Shown here one piece after another: positions 24,431 to 35,704 of a stretch of 64,000 nt of DNA; positions within the stretch are counted from its first letter, which is position 1; each line of letters begins with the position of its first letter. The translations under genes were made by a program, and so were the position numbers. Below the pieces are notes generated by a model. The model worked only from the letters and a program-made list of their open reading frames with translations. It ran no database searches and was not told the origin of the DNA. The DNA comes from Bombyx mori (taxonomy: Eukaryota > Arthropoda > Insecta > Lepidoptera > Bombycidae). The stretch lies in the NCBI RefSeq assembly GCF_030269925.1, contig NC_085126.1, positions 1,056,501 to 1,120,500 of the forward strand, read 5' to 3'.

Positions 24431-24851
24431 TCAATAGTGAATAATAGGTTTTTAAATAATATTTTTGGTGTATTTTTTATAATTTTTATGAGCAAAATAT
24501 CTTGTTTTTAGATAAATAATTATCAGCTAAACAACGTTAGATTTATACTTAATAAAAATATGTAGGTATGTGTTTTTAGAGTTCGCTTTATCTGGCAGCC
24601 CTGCGTAAGGAATAACCTTGTAGAGAGAAAATCGTGTTAAATCTACATAAAGTTACAATCTCAATGTTTTAATCAGGCCCTTTCGTATGCCAACTTAATT
24701 CTAAATTATGTTCAAAGAAAAACATACTACAATTTCAGTAAAATACAAAACTCTAAATTTATCTTGCTACACATATTTACAAATAGTTATAATTATAACA
24801 AATATTTTTTAAAGATTTTTGTTCTTGATAAAAAACAAAAGTCTATTATCA

Positions 24852-25065
24852 CTACATAGTATAAAACAAAGTCTCTCTCAGTCCCTATATCCCTATGTAT
24901 GCATAAAAATTTAAAACTACTCAACGGATTTTGATGCGATTTTTTTTGATAGATATAGTGATTGAAGAGGAAGGTTTATATATATAATAACATACATTAA
25001 ACAGTGGATAAATCAATAATATTATAAATTACAGTTTCCGAAGCGAAGCGAGGGCGGGTCGCAAG
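24852..25065 (+). mobile_element. Helitron-type element (Hel-2)
   Basis: ctacatagtataaaacaaag to gaagcgaagcgagggcgggtcgc. The last bases are caag instead of ctag. Confidence 0.6.
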
Positions 25066-25080
25066 TATTAAATAAATAAA

Positions 25081-25318
25081 TGATCGGGAACAAATCACGC
25101 ACGGTCGCCGGCCCCAATTTAGGATTATTTGTGTTATGGGTCCCAATTACTAACAAACATACTTTAAATATATACTTAAATAGATAATAAACAACCAGAC
25201 AAAGAGAGCAAACAAACCTGTTCATCACACAATGTTAGCCCGATGTGGGAATCGAACCCACGACCCTCGGCGCAATGGTCAGGGCAGCTAACTACCGCAC
25301 CACCGAATCAATCGTAAA
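25081..25318 (-). mobile_element. tRNA-derived SINE (not Bm1)
   Basis: The minus-strand head ggtggtgcggtagttagctg ... gtgggttcgattcccacatc has a perfect B box (GGTTCGATTCC). The 3' body is AT-rich and ends near ccgtgcgtgatttgttccc. Directly adjoins the Hel-2 copy. Confidence 0.7.
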
Positions 25319-25590
25319 GTACTTGTATTGGAAGTATACACGTTAGATTTCTTAATGGAATTATTATAATATAAAGTCAAATATTGCTTTTCTTATTTTT
25401 CTCAAATTAGCCCGAGCGTTTTTTTTAATTCATTATTATTAGAGGATTTAATTCTGCTTAGTGTTAAGTGGTTCTAGGAAACATTAGATATCATAGCGCG
25501 AATCCCAGCACACACCTTACCACCGGAACATTGTTTAAAGTGTAAAGACTTTGCAATAACTCATAAAAAGTTGTCCCGACTGACTTATAC

Positions 25591-25738
25591 CGCAAAATTA
25601 TAATTTGCGTAATTACTGATGGTAGGACCTCTTGTGAGTCCGTACGGGTAGGTACCACCGCCGCCTATTTCTGCCGTGAAGCAGTAATGCGTTTTGAAGG
25701 GTGGGGCAGCCGTTGTAGCTATAATTGAGAAAAAAAAC
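25591..25738 (+). mobile_element. Bm1 SINE, middle fragment
   Basis: cgcaaaattataatttgcgt to ccgttgtagctataattgag, then an A run. Confidence 0.8.
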
Positions 25739-26002
25739 TTACTGATTCAACAACGAAGTCTAAGCCGCTGGGGCTACAAAGTGGAAATTTTGATAGGTAA
25801 TGTCTGTTATATCGTAACCATCCGCTAAGGAATACTTTGTGCAGATTTAAGGCATACGCAAGTCCGTTATTTTCAAAGTAAGAAGCACAAAGTTTCAAAA
25901 ATCTGCTTGGATATAAAAGTACTCGTAAATTGGTGTTTTTTCATAATTTTACCCCCTAAAATCACCTTCTTGGGACGAAAACTTTTTATCTGGAAGTTCG
26001 TA

Positions 26003-26232
26003 GCTTTTGTAGTCCTCCTTGCATCGTATTCCTCATTGCTGAGGGTCGTGACCACCCTTTTGTATCACCTTCGCACGCACGATCTTTCTCGATCCATTCT
26101 TGTCTCCGGCGGTGTGGAGGGCGTTATGAAACGTGGAATCAAGAGCGGTGCGGATCTGGTCGGACCAACGTATTGGGCTGCGCCCCCGAGGTCTTTTCCC
26201 ATCTACCTTACCAACACAATACTGGTAAATAA
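26003..26232 (-). pseudogene. LINE polymerase C-terminal tail
   Basis: Minus-strand VGKVDGKRPRGRSP... and GGHDPQQ-stop, followed by the shared aatgaggaatacgatgcaag end. Confidence 0.7.
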
Positions 26233-26783
26233 ATAATACACGACAAAATTTTATTTATACATATACCTAATATTTTATGTTTGTTGATATATGTAGGTAT
26301 ATGTGAGATAGTAATTTGGTTTGGGCCAGTGAAGCAGTTGATCCCTTCACTCAAACTTGATTTTAATTCTGTCTTTCTTAATACAAGATACACCCATCTA
26401 AAACAAGTGCACAAGAGGGGTCGGCGATACGGGAGGGATGGTGACGTCTGGTGAAGCGAACCACTACCCGAAGTGATGACCACGACCACGACCACCAAGA
26501 GTACATACAACTGAGAAAAGAATACAATTACATAAAATATCAACGTCTTTCCTCTTTAGAGTGATGCTACGTCTGTTCGCCACTGTGTCCGGTAACAACC
26601 CTCATTCCTTGCCTCGGTTATAAATAAAACTATGTGTCAAACATTCATTCGCCGTCTCTCTTACCTCCTAACATGAAATCTCCTATCTCTCTCACTCAGT
26701 CATGCTTATCTGTCATTCATACATAGGTATATATACCATACATTCCGGTCATACATATAAACTTATCAACAATCTTAACAATC

Positions 26784-26960
26784 TATGACATGTCCTTCTT
26801 CAAACGAGGCTTATGGAGGAGAGTATTAAACGGTAGGCAGCGGTCTGGCTCTGCCCCTGGCATTGCTGAAGTCCATGGGTGATGGTAACCACTCACCATC
26901 AGTTGGGCCGCATGCTCGCCTGCCTACAAGGGCAATAAAAAAATAAAATAAAAAAAAAAC
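26784..26960 (+). mobile_element. LINE-B 3' end
   Basis: ctatgacatgtccttcttca to caagggcaataaaaaaa. Confidence 0.85.
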
Positions 26961-27665
26961 AATCTCAATTTACTTAGTGTTAATATAATTGTTTATTTGT
27001 GAATTCACTTTTCCTGTAATCAAAGGAGTACATACTTGTACAGGCTTTGTTATGAATCCATATTAAATAGAAAAAAATTAAAATTCGTAGTACGTAGCTG
27101 TTCTTTGTAGAGCCGTAGCGTCGTCGTAGCCACGAGCTACGTCAAAACGCTTATAATTTTTGAAGTGAAAACTTCTTTAGAATCGTTGTGATTTCAAACC
27201 GGATGCAACGGAAAAAACGACAGGTAAGAGACACAAATACAAAAATGTGTAGGATGAAGCCAGCAAAGAATGAGACAGAAATAATATACATACTATTTAA
27301 TACAGCGCCATCTGTGAGATTTTTTAATACTAACGTGTGTATGAAAGTTCTTGTAGTGAATTTTAATTTAGGATTATACGTGAAATTAAAATATCAATTC
27401 ACAGAGGGCACTACCTTACAATTATTTACTAATGACAAAATTTTACATATACTTAAGACGTTTAGGATAATTGTATTTTAATTTTGGAAGGTTTCACTTC
27501 TACCACGTGTGAATTGCACACATGAATTTTTTTTTTTTTATTAACGCGGAACTTAAAACTCCTACTATGGAAGTAGTAAGCGACATTATTTTTTTCCGAA
27601 TAGCAAAATCAAAATAAGAAAGATATTTTAATTTAAGTAAACAGTAACATACAGTACTTTTTTTT

Positions 27666-28250
27666 TTACTATCGCCCCGCCCGCCACCGTAGTTTTTTTT
27701 TAATCGCTTAAATGGGTAGACGAGCTCACAGCCCACCTGGTGTTAAGTGGTTACTGAAGCCCATAGACATTCACAACGTAAATGCGCCACCCAACTTGAG
27801 ATATAAGTTCTAAGATCTCAGTATAGTTACAACGGCTGCCCTACCCTTCAAACCGAAACGCATTACTGCTTCACGGCAGAAATAAGCAGGGCGGTGGTAC
27901 CTACCCGCACGGACTCACTAGAGGTCCTACCATTAGTAATTACGCAAATTATAATTTTGCGGGTTTGATTTTTATTACACGAATTCATCCATAGTCATCC
28001 ACACTACCTGGAGCCACTGCGCTCATCCACGGTGCGCTTCCAGAGATTTGGAATGAGCTCTCCCCTCCACGGTGTTTCTCGAGCGCTATGACATATCTTT
28101 CTTCAAACGAGGCTTGTGGAGAGTACTTAACGGTAGGCAGAGGTTTGACTCTGTCCCTGGCATTGCTGAAGTCCATGGGCGACGGTAACCACTTACCATC
28201 AAGTGGGCTATTTGCTCGTCTACCTACACGGGCAATAAAAAAAAAAAACA
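27666..28250 (+). mobile_element. LINE-B 3' end, split by Bm1
   Basis: Left piece 27673-27687 (ccccgcccgccaccg), right piece 27982-28250 from ttcatccatagtcatccaca to the A tail. Confidence 0.83.
27688..27981 (-). mobile_element. Bm1 SINE nested in LINE-B
   Basis: Poly-T, acgagctcacagcccacctg to ttgatttttattacacga; sits between two halves of a LINE-B 3' end. Confidence 0.85.
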
Positions 28251-28344
28251 TATTTAATATGTAAATAAGTGAACGAACTAGCTTTAAGTTAAAATAATAC
28301 AAATTCTACATCTCTTCCTGTCGCTTTTGTAAAGGCTACGGGTT

Positions 28345-28526
28345 TTTTTTTTAACCTACCTTTTCTGGTAACATCGAGGAGTTATTCTAGATTCACCGAA
28401 CTAGTAAGTGAGCTCACGGAGCTCAAGCCTGACGTCGTTGCTAACACTAAGAAGGGCTTCACAGAATCTACCACCGGATCGGAAACGCGACCCACTGAGA
28501 AGATCCGGCGAGAAACTCAGTGGGCT
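28345..28526 (-). mobile_element. LINE-C 3' end
   Basis: Poly-T, then gctcacggagctcaagcctg to gcgagaaactcagtgggc. Confidence 0.8.
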
Positions 28527-28584
28527 AACTGCATGCTGTTAACCAAGATATGTCTATATTCTTTCCTGTTGTTTCAGTTCAAGG

Positions 28585-28875
28585 AACTACTGCTATAAAG
28601 TCAATGATTATCTAGAGGATTGCACAAAGTGGGAATGAGTTTCTCGCTCCGGGCATTTCAATATTGCAATAATTGTTACGTTATAATACTCATTGTAAAA
28701 ATTAATATTTAAAAAATCTAAAATAAAAAAAAAAGACGTGCCCGCTGAGTTTCTTGCCAGTTCTTTTCAGGACGGAGTCTAGTATTTGTGAATTGGCGGT
28801 AGTTCTTTTTGACGTTCAACAAGTATGTACTTTCATTTATGTTGAATAAATTTGATTTGTTTTGATTTGGTTTAA
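28585..28875 (+). mobile_element. LINE-D 3' end
   Basis: Same C-terminal YYKVNDYLEDCTKWE-stop and 3' UTR as the 4.0-kb copy, ending in ttgatttg repeats. Confidence 0.72.
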
Positions 28876-29304
28876 ACATTACGTTGTCTCTTGTGAGCGT
28901 GTTAAATGTTTTCCCTAACGTTATCTTTTATCTCGATGAAACAAGCTGTTCCCTGGAGAGGAACAGCAAAACCATTATCGGCATTTAGTCGCGCAACTTA
29001 TGAATAATTCAATTAATACGCTCTTCAATTAATTGAGTATTGTGGAAGTAAGTTAATCGATCTGGTTATGATAATAAACAGATAATCGGTTGTAGTTTTT
29101 TGGTTATTATATTAAGTGAAATTTTGAGGTGTTTATTTATATTATATGTCAGCACGCGCCAGGGATGGCTGAGCGGTAGGTTTCGTCATCACTCGTATTT
29201 GGTTGAACTCAGTTTATAAAAAGTCAATAAAACCTTTTGAATAATAATTATTGAAACTCAACACACACAACTTTCACAATGACAGGGTAAACTGACAGTT
29301 TCGT

Positions 29305-29375
29305 TCCACATACCGACAGACCGACTGACTGACTGACTGTCAGAGACTCACTGACTGAGACGGACATTAACCACG
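29305..29375 (+). repeat. (GACT)n-rich microsatellite
   Basis: gactgactgactgact, with degenerate copies on both sides. Confidence 0.8.
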
Positions 29376-29711
29376 ACATATATATATGTAAATTTAATAT
29401 GTAAAGAAAAACATTATTAATTTAAAACCTTTAAAACTCCTTTAGTTTTAAAACGATTTTTCTTAAACGGATTCACTCACCTGTCATTCAGTGAGGAGAG
29501 TAAGTAGTTCAGTTTTGCTTTGGTAATAATACTGTTCAAAATATTGATTTTCAGTGTTATTTTTTTTATTTATATTACAAGTGAGTGAATATTTTGTTAG
29601 ATAAATTTGTTTTATTTTTTATTGCATACTGTCAATAAAATCTTATTTATATTACAGAAAACGCAATTAAGTATTTCATTGTATTCCTTCATTCTGGAGT
29701 TTTTGATATCA

Positions 29712-30139
29712 TCTATAAATTAATACGTGAAACAAAAACTTTGTACCCCTTTTTACGAAAATTGCGCGGATGGAGGAGTATGAAATTTTGCACACTTATA
29801 TAGAATATAGAGAAGAAGTGGAGAATGTTAATATTTTTTGTGATTATGCATAAAAAAAACATTACACACACTACTATTTATATAATCAATAAAAAAAAAA
29901 CATTACACAATACTATTTATTTAACACACACACGCATTTAAACTCTTTTTTTTATCGTTAAAGTCTGCGTTCAAATTGAGAATAGATTAATAATGTTTGT
30001 CTCTAATATTATTTGTCCATAAAGTAGCCTCGGAGAAATCTGTATCTAGAGAAGTAAAGTCTTTGATAATAAAACTATAATGATGTTCAAACTTATGATT
30101 TCAATTAATTATAGAATTTCGACTACTGGAAACCAGTAG
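29712..30139 (+). mobile_element. Helitron-type element (Hel-3)
   Basis: atctataaattaatacgtga start, ttttacgaaaattgcgcgga, then a body ending gaatttcgactactgg. The 3' end is altered (cagtag). Confidence 0.65.
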
Positions 30140-30397
30140 TCATTATATATTTAATGGAACTGACTATAAAGAACATGTACCGTGGCGTCATCTGGCGCCA
30201 TCGGAATATCCGCCACACAGGAGTATCAGCAATAACCGCACGGGGTCAACGCCTCCCTTTCATTTGCTTATTTTTCAATACTACGATAAGAATTATATAC
30301 GTAATCTTCCAGTATCCTGACTTCTACTTCTTCGTTCTGTCATTATTTTTTGAATATTTTTGCGTAGACTAGTGAGCAAGTTCACTGCCACCTTTCT

Positions 30398-30641
30398 AAT
30401 TATTGCTTAGATGGGTGGACGAGCGTACGGCCTACCTGGTGTTAAGTGGTAATCGGAGTCCACAGACATCTACAACATAAATGCCGCCACCCACCTTGAG
30501 ATATAAGTTCTAAGGTCTCAGTATAGTTACAACGGCTGCCCCGTCCCCTTCAAACCGAAACGCATTACAGCTTCACGGCAGAAATAAACAGGGTGGTGGT
30601 ACCTGCCCGTGCGGACTCACAAGAGGTCCTACCACCAGTAA
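30398..30641 (-). mobile_element. Bm1 SINE, 3' part
   Basis: attgcttagatgggtggacg to gaggtcctaccaccagtaaa. Confidence 0.87.
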
Positions 30642-31497
30642 AGATGATGTTAAGTGGCTAACAAAGTGGATGGACATCACAACAGCGTAGAAGACATGCT
30701 GCACCAATGGGATAAGGCTAAGAAAAAGAAATAGAAAGAAGTTTATCGCTCCATTTTGACCCAGTAAAGCAAAAAACAAACGTGACAACATAATGCGTTT
30801 CGTTTCCGCAAAAGCTCCGATACAAAGCTCGGTTGCATCAAAGAGCTTTTAAATTACACGAAACGTTGCAGTAAACAGTCGTATATCTTGGATTTTACAG
30901 CTTAATGGTGGTTTAAGGAAGAAAAATAAGGTAGTAAGCTTTAACTAAGAGTTTGGGAGATTTAAAGAATAATATACTTTTTGTTATATGTTGTTATGGT
31001 TTATTTTAAAATGGAACAATGTCTTAATCGTAATTTACTACAGATTTGATACAAAAAACCCTAAAGGACTCGATGAGCCGTAAAGCAGTTACAAACTTAG
31101 TGAAAGCTTTTTCATATTTTTTTTCATAGCCTATACCCTTAAACGAGCAAACGGTTCGCCTGTTAATTAATTGCTGGAGTCCGTAGACATGACAACCTGA
31201 ATATCATGGTACGTCAGAGAGAGAAGGTACGTCACGACGTACCTTGACTTGTCAGTTCATTTACTCCACTCCGGTGAGGAATTTTTCGAAGGTTGTTTGA
31301 GTGGAGTTTATTTTTACGATCAAGCATACCAAAACGTGCGTTGGAGGTTGAGTCGAATCGAGTTAAACTCGTGCGAACGGCTAAAGATACGGGGGTTAGT
31401 CTCAACTGTATAACATAACGGCTCTCTCTACCTTCAAAACAGAACGCATTATGGGCAGGGTGGAGATACCTACCGGTAAGGGCTCACACTACCCCAT

Positions 31498-31550
31498 TTA
31501 TTTATTTATTTTTTCGGGTAGAGGGCCGAACCTCCTACGAGGTCCCCGCA
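31498..31550 (-). mobile_element. R1-like LINE 3' terminus fragment
   Basis: Reverse of the same 'ggacctcgtaggaggttcgg...ctctacccg' 3' end seen at 8960-8990. Confidence 0.6.
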
Positions 31551-31566
31551 CCATCAGTTCCATTTT

Positions 31567-31770
31567 ATTTTTTTTGTTTTATTCCTACCTAAGCTGGTAG
31601 CCTGCCAGACAACGCCAGCGCAACCGAGCGAGTAGGTGAGCTCTCGGGGCCCTAACCTGGGGGCGTTGCCAACACTAGCCTTAGCAAGAGCAGTGCTCCG
31701 TAGAATCTACCACCGGATCGAAAACGCGACCCACTGAGAAGGTCCGGCGAGGAACCCGGTGGGCCTTAAA
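31567..31770 (-). mobile_element. LINE-C 3' end
   Basis: ttcctacctaagctggtagc to gaggaacccggtgggcc. Confidence 0.78.
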
Positions 31771-31963
31771 CGGTGGGAAACGTTATGACTAACGACTTCT
31801 TCGTTCTCAAAGCTAAAGAGGTGCTTTGGTTTGGATTTTGGACTCATTCGCAAACTAGTGTGAAACCTCCTAGTGCTTAAAGTACATCCTTAAACTGATT
31901 TTGCAAAGTTCATACATTATTAATTAACGTATGTATTTTTATCTGAGTAGGATTATTAGTTTA

Positions 31964-32394
31964 TTAGCCGTACTTGCCCGATTCGCTGGGCATTTAGAAT
32001 TAACATTATTATTTATTGTCATTATTATCAGGGAGTCCAACACTCAAATAAATATTAGCCTATCCATTAAGTACATGTTAACCCACAGACACAGCCCACT
32101 GAGTTTCTCGCCGGATCTTCTCAGTGGGTCGCGTTTCCGATCCGGTGGTAGATTCTGCGAAGCACTGCTCTTGCTAGGGTCAGTGTTAGCAACTCTCCGG
32201 TTGAGCCCCGCGAGCTCACCTACAAACGTTAGGGCGAAGCCGAAATAGCCTCTCAAGGCTATCAGCATAGGTAGGGAAAAAAAAGTACATGTATTTTCTA
32301 CATGGATACCAAGTTTCAAGTTAATCGGATGCATGGTTCAGTAGTTATAACGGAACATCGTAAAAACCACTGTGGATTTATATATTAGTATAGA
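31964..32394 (-). mobile_element. Hel-E repeat, interrupted by LINE-C
   Basis: Reverse of the 60-61.8-kb family; the minus strand ends CTAA before T. Split at 32079-32282 by a LINE-C copy. The right limit is approximate. Confidence 0.55.
32079..32282 (+). mobile_element. LINE-C 3' end with 10-bp target duplication
   Basis: gagtttctcgccggatcttc to 'gctatcagcataggtaggg' plus A tract, flanked by aagtacatgt (32069-32078, 32283-32292). 5'-truncated, plus sense. Confidence 0.8.
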
Positions 32395-33540
32395 TGATAA
32401 TAATTACTATTTGTGATATTGGAGCACAGGTGGGTTATAAGTTTATTCACCGAACTATACCATGAATAAATGAAAACAATACGCCCCATCGGGTGATAAG
32501 TGAGCATGTTATTCGCGCACATGAACAACGTCAGGGCAAAATCGAGTCGCTGCCTATTGCCGATGACTCGAACCTGCTTTACGGAAGAACTTGTCAGAAC
32601 ACCGAATTCAAGTCGCGAAACATTGAGGACTGAAATTCATTCGAGACCTACATTGTGAATGGCCAAAAATATCTAGAAATTTACTGTTGACGAGCTGAGT
32701 AGTTCTAAATCGTAGGGACTACTGTTTCGGTGGTGGTTAATGGTGGTGGTAGTATAAATAAGACGGCAGAAATATGTCATATATGCGGGAGACATATCGC
32801 TCTCTGATATCGGTATAGATACGAATCTAACGATACATTAAGGCAGCGTCATTTTCATATCTGAGAATACTATCTTAGTGTTAATATCCGTTTGACGGAT
32901 TTGTAACATTGAAGCACTGGGGAAAATTTATTGACAATCGTAATGAGTGATCACTATTACATTACGAGATCTTAACGTTAACAATGACACTAACAGATGC
33001 CAAAGTTTACACATAGATTCACCTCATAATTTATAATCATCATTAATCATAAATATGTTTTGTTTGTTTACAACGTAAGTCAAATCAATAATTATCATCG
33101 AGTTTATAGTTAAAAAAATACAGATCATTTTGTATTGGTGCTTTTAATAGAGACGTAACATTGAAAATATAGTGTGAATGAAACAAAGAAAACTCAAGTG
33201 AAATCCTTTGAATTACATTATCTAGGAATAAATGTTCGTAATATTTATTTTCAACATTACTGTCTCCTAATACATATATATATATATATTGAGTGGTAAG
33301 GGAACCTGTACACTAAGTTTAAGCGACTGGTATCTGATTAAATGCCCAGGAATTCTCAATTTACATCCTTAGAAATAAACAGGATGTTACCAAGCTAGTT
33401 TACAATACGCCTTGCCATAAAGAGCTGTAGATTTTAAATGCTTTAAAAAAATTGTTTATTACTTTTAAATACAATTAATATGACTTACCGATTGTTAAAA
33501 TAAAAAACCAAAATGTATATGCACTTTCACAGCCCTTTAT
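32395..33540. other. Unassigned AT-rich DNA
   Basis: Only a (TA)n run at about 33271-33290. Confidence 0.45.
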
Positions 33541-33740
33541 CGCTCTACGTAAACGCGAGTTCGCGTAATGCGCGCACGTTTAGCGCTACGCGAATAATTC
33601 GGCGTGATACGCTGCGTGGGCCGTCGACTACGTGATACGCTACGACGGGCGATACGTGACGTGGTGTAAGACGCGCGCGTCGCCCCACGGACGGCTCCCG
33701 ACTGCCGCGTACTACGTCATCCAACTTGTTTACGATTCGT
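33541..33740. other. CpG-dense segment
   Basis: About 200 bp packed with CG dinucleotides (e.g. gcgcgcacgtttagcgctac) in an AT-rich region. Not part of any repeat family recognised here. The minus-strand open frame across it has no recognisable domain. Confidence 0.5.
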
Positions 33741-34051
33741 CCTGTAAAGCGAAAAATACCTTTTGATCGCAATAAAAATTGATATCGGGGATGCTGATTG
33801 TGTTCCCGAAAATTGCTTGATGTGTTTATTATTTTATTGATCGATGCCAATGTTTTATTTAATTTGATTTTTATATATGTATCTTTGTATGTATTTGTAT
33901 GTATGTATCTATGTATTTGTTTTGGCAATGTAATTTATATATTACAGTAGACATGAGTAAATTGAACACTAGGTTATAAACATGTATTATTAATGTATAT
34001 TTACTAATTAATATGTACATATACTTGTAATATATAGGTCATGAAGTCTTT

Positions 34052-34230
34052 TATTACTGCTTAGATATGTGAATGAGCTCACGGCCTGGAGTTTGAAAGG
34101 TTACCGGAGCTCATGGCCATCAAATAAGTGAATGCCGTCACCTAACTTGAGAGGTGAGTCTCTTTTTTACAGTACAACGGCTGCACGTCTCTTCAAACCG
34201 AAAAACATTACTGCCTCACGGCAGAAACGG
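34052..34230 (-). mobile_element. Bm1 SINE, diverged 3' part
   Basis: actgcttagatatgtgaatg to ctgcctcacggcagaaac, many substitutions; an older copy. Confidence 0.7.
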
Positions 34231-34288
34231 AAACTATTCTTATAATAATGATGAAATACATACCTAGCCCTATGATATGGAGCTGTTA

Positions 34289-34443
34289 CGAGCTCACAGT
34301 CCACCTGGTGTTAAGTGGTTACTGGAGCCCATAGACATCTACGACGTAAATGCGCCACCCACCTTGAGGTAAGTTCTAAGGTCTCAAATATAGTTACAAC
34401 GGCTGCCCCACACTTCATACCGAAACGCATTACTGCTTCACGG
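34289..34443 (-). mobile_element. Bm1 SINE, 3' part
   Basis: gagctcacagtccacctggt to ttactgcttcacggc, without the poly-T end. Confidence 0.82.
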
Positions 34444-34557
34444 CTGGAACTATTAAAACGTTCGGTGATAAGGTTAGAACGTTACAAACATACATACATA
34501 CGTCTGAAGCTAATAAAATCGTATTAACAAAAGAAGGCAATCCAGACGCTTCGTAAC

Positions 34558-34632
34558 AGATGTCGACATAATTACTTCAGTGCGCCGCGTAGGACACCGG
34601 TGACCTACACGGCAGTCAACGGGTTCTAAGTA
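34558..34632 (-). repeat. Repeat shared with 47.3 kb
   Basis: The reverse of gactgccgtgtaggacaccggt at 47273; both include a nearby acgtcga segment. Confidence 0.5.
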
Positions 34633-34997
34633 TCTGTGTTGATTTTCCTATAAAAATATCTAAATATTAGTGGCGACAAGCAAGCGTCACGTAAAAATAG
34701 TCATAAATATGAATAGACACGTTGAATGGAAAAGTAAGACGTATTGCGACGGCTCTGGATGATCGGAAGTGTTGTAAGAAATAATAAATTGGGCAAAATA
34801 AGCTCTTGGCACTGGATACACAAGGTCGATTTCTCGTAGCTTGTTGGCTACGCTCTTTCTTGATTAGACATTTTAAAATACTTCGCGGCAACAAGCAGTA
34901 AGTATGGATACTTAGAATTTCGGAAGCTACGGAGAAAATACGTGAGATCGGATGCAAAATGGATTTTCATTTACACTCCCATCATGATGAGTCACCA

Positions 34998-35045
34998 GGC
35001 TCCTCCTCCTTGCGTCGTTTTCCTCATTACTGAGGGTCGTGGTCA
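34998..35045 (-). pseudogene. LINE polymerase tail end, short
   Basis: tcgttttcctcattactgag is the same 3' end as the 7.6- and 26.0-kb copies. Confidence 0.55.
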
Positions 35046-35288
35046 TGGCCTTGAAACAGTTTAAATGTTTCTCTGTCCATGACTCTCTTGGGATGTAATT
35101 GTGGTGGGTTCCCACGTCCTTCCACATCAGTATTTCGAAGGGATTTAGTCCTTCACGGCAAACTGGTCCCGCTCCGGGTCTCTGGTTGTATCCGGGGGCT
35201 GGGCTATTTCCCGCCGCCCAGTGCTCGGCGTTGACGTTTTACGGTAGGAATGTCCAGCTCTACTCAACCCTCCTCTTTTCACCAGGCA

Positions 35289-35704
35289 TCTATATATTAA
35301 TACGCGAAGCAAAAACTATGTACTCCTTTTTACGAAAATTGCGTATGAAATTTCCCACACTTATAGAGAATATAGAGGAGTGCAAAATTCGTTTTTTTTT
35401 TTAAATTACGGATTAGTAAAAGCAGTCATTAAAAAAAAATTACACACACTACCGTGTATTTGACACACACACACACATTTGACATACACTCTTTGTTTAC
35501 TGTCAACTCTTGTTATTGCTTAAAGTCTGTGGTCAAATTGAGAATAGGCTAATATTGTTTATCTTTAATATTATTTGTCTATAGTGTAGTCTTGGCGAAA
35601 TTTGTGATTATAGAAATTAGTCTTTGACAATAGAACTCTAATAATGTTCAAACTTATAATTTCAATTAATTATAGTCGAATTTCGACTACTGGGGGACCG
35701 CTAT
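35289..35704 (+). mobile_element. Helitron-type element (Hel-3)
   Basis: tctatatattaatacgcgaa to tcgactactgggggaccgcta. It contains a (CA)n run. Confidence 0.65.

Larger units (their letters stand above)
25319..26783. other. Unassigned DNA
   Basis: Old Bm1-like tail at 25440-25515, a Bm1 middle piece and a LINE tail; the remainder gives no signal. Confidence 0.4.
28876..31497. other. Unassigned DNA between repeats
   Basis: Hel-3 and a Bm1 copy lie within; 31200-31245 has tandem ggtacgtca motifs with an inverted partner. No exon recognised. Confidence 0.4.

Noticed and set aside
25240..25315. A possible functional tRNA gene
   Set aside because: Good B box, but the acceptor stem does not close and a SINE body follows.
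27188..27481. 97-codon plus-strand frame
   Set aside because: AT-rich, no motif, and the start region looks like a dispersed repeat.
29155..29190. tRNA-Ser/Leu-like ggatggctgagcggtagg
   Set aside because: No B box at the right distance and no cloverleaf.
33545..33928. 127-codon minus-strand frame
   Set aside because: Joins a low-complexity AT-rich part to the CpG patch; no domain or splice support.
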